Shown: positions 63,384 to 64,000 of the stretch, piece by piece
How the letters are laid out: every line of letters starts with the position of its first letter
How positions within the stretch are numbered: position 1 is the stretch's first letter
From: Notamacropus eugenii
Taxonomy: Eukaryota; Chordata; Mammalia; Diprotodontia; Macropodidae
Assembly: GCF_028372415.1 (NCBI RefSeq)
Contig: NC_092876.1
Span: 56,473,256-56,537,255 of the forward strand
DNA: 64,000 bases
Direction of reading: 5' to 3'
The notes under the pieces: model-generated
Seen by the model: only the letters and a program-made list of their open reading frames with translations
Database searches by the model: none
What the model was told of the DNA's origin: nothing
Translations under genes and position numbers: made by a program

Positions 63384-64000
63384 GTAAGTGAGAAAGGAAC
63401 AGGGAAAGATGAAGACACTTATTAATAAGTCTCCTTGATTGCTTTTAATAAAGAGAGTCAGAAGACAGAGAAAAAGAAATCTTAGAAGAAAAAAAAATGT
63501 CGCTGAGGACCCCACCATCCCCAGAAGGAAGCCACTTTTCCATGGCTCCTGTGTCTCTCCAAGCACACCCAGCCTCCTTTGCTGATCTTGGTTCCTTACT
63601 TACTTGTATGGCTCAGTAACTTCTCTGAGTCAGAGCAGTTGCAAGACCCAGTGTGAAGTGCTAGTGATTAGGGACTGTCTCCCTCTGCTGCTCTGGAAGA
63701 CTTGTGGAAGTGTGGCTCCATATGAGGCTCCAGGTGTGGCCCTAGGTGAGGACTCAGGGCTGAGGGAGAAGGGCTTGTTGCCTCTGGCAAGTGGTTTTGG
63801 GGGCACTGAGTGGCCCACCTGACCTGAAGCTCCCACTACTACAGTCCCTCCTTTGGCCAGGGGTCTCTAAAAGGTTCTGGTTAATGTACATACATTACTT
63901 GAAAAGGACAAGATGTAAAGCTATTATCTGCTTCTAATAGATTAATCTATCAGAAGGGTGTTGAAAAAGATACTGGGTATCACAAAAAGAACCTTTGATT
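63384..64000 (+). other. PADI3 intron 14 (start)
   Basis: 617 bases of intron with no exon and no repeat that I can name. Confidence 0.75.

Noticed and set aside
62933-63425. Ser/Leu-rich open frames of up to 139 codons on the plus strand
   Set aside because: Translations of the CT tract running into PADI3 exon 14.

Overview
The window is nuclear DNA from a mammal, almost certainly a marsupial. It has GT-AG split genes, low CpG, and very dense SINEs and LINEs. Several SINE copies have a form I know from marsupial genomes: a head near 'GCAGCTAGGTGGCACAG', a core near 'TGTGACCCTGGGCAAGTCA', and a tail near 'GGAAATGGCAAACCACT'. The species cannot be fixed from the sequence alone.

Two protein-coding genes are present, both on the plus strand and both peptidylarginine deiminases (PADI). 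From the left edge to 16,058 lies the 3' half of PADI1: the last five coding exons (numbered 12-16 by PADI convention), ending at a TGA at 16,056-16,058. About 9.3 kb of repeat-rich intergenic DNA follows. PADI3 then starts with an ATG at 25,362. Its first fourteen coding exons (545 codons, all in phase) end at 63,383; the last two exons lie beyond the window. The order PADI1 then PADI3, head to tail, matches the mammalian cluster PADI2-PADI1-PADI3-PADI4-PADI6. Both products are calcium-dependent cytosolic enzymes that convert peptidyl-arginine to citrulline. In placental mammals they act mainly in epidermis and hair follicle. All catalytic and calcium-ligand residues I could check are intact.

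The rest is intron and intergenic DNA. It contains marsupial tRNA-type SINEs, MIR/MAR1-like CORE-SINEs, L2, CR1/L3-like, L1 and RTE-like LINE fragments, two hAT-type DNA elements with target-site duplications, two possible solo LTRs, and many microsatellites. The SINEs fall close to exons: repeats end within about 20-50 bases of PADI3 exons 10 and 12 and PADI1 exon 15. A CT tract of about 365 bases runs into the acceptor of PADI3 exon 14.

I found no new gene system. The most unusual signal is that at least three different pieces of retroelement sequence have turned into tandem arrays: a ~33-bp LINE/SINE tail unit at several loci in both orientations, a ~45-bp L2-like unit, and a ~43-bp SINE-core unit. 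The best tail array has a 66-bp two-unit higher-order pattern. Repeat family names are from memory of consensus patterns, not from a database search.
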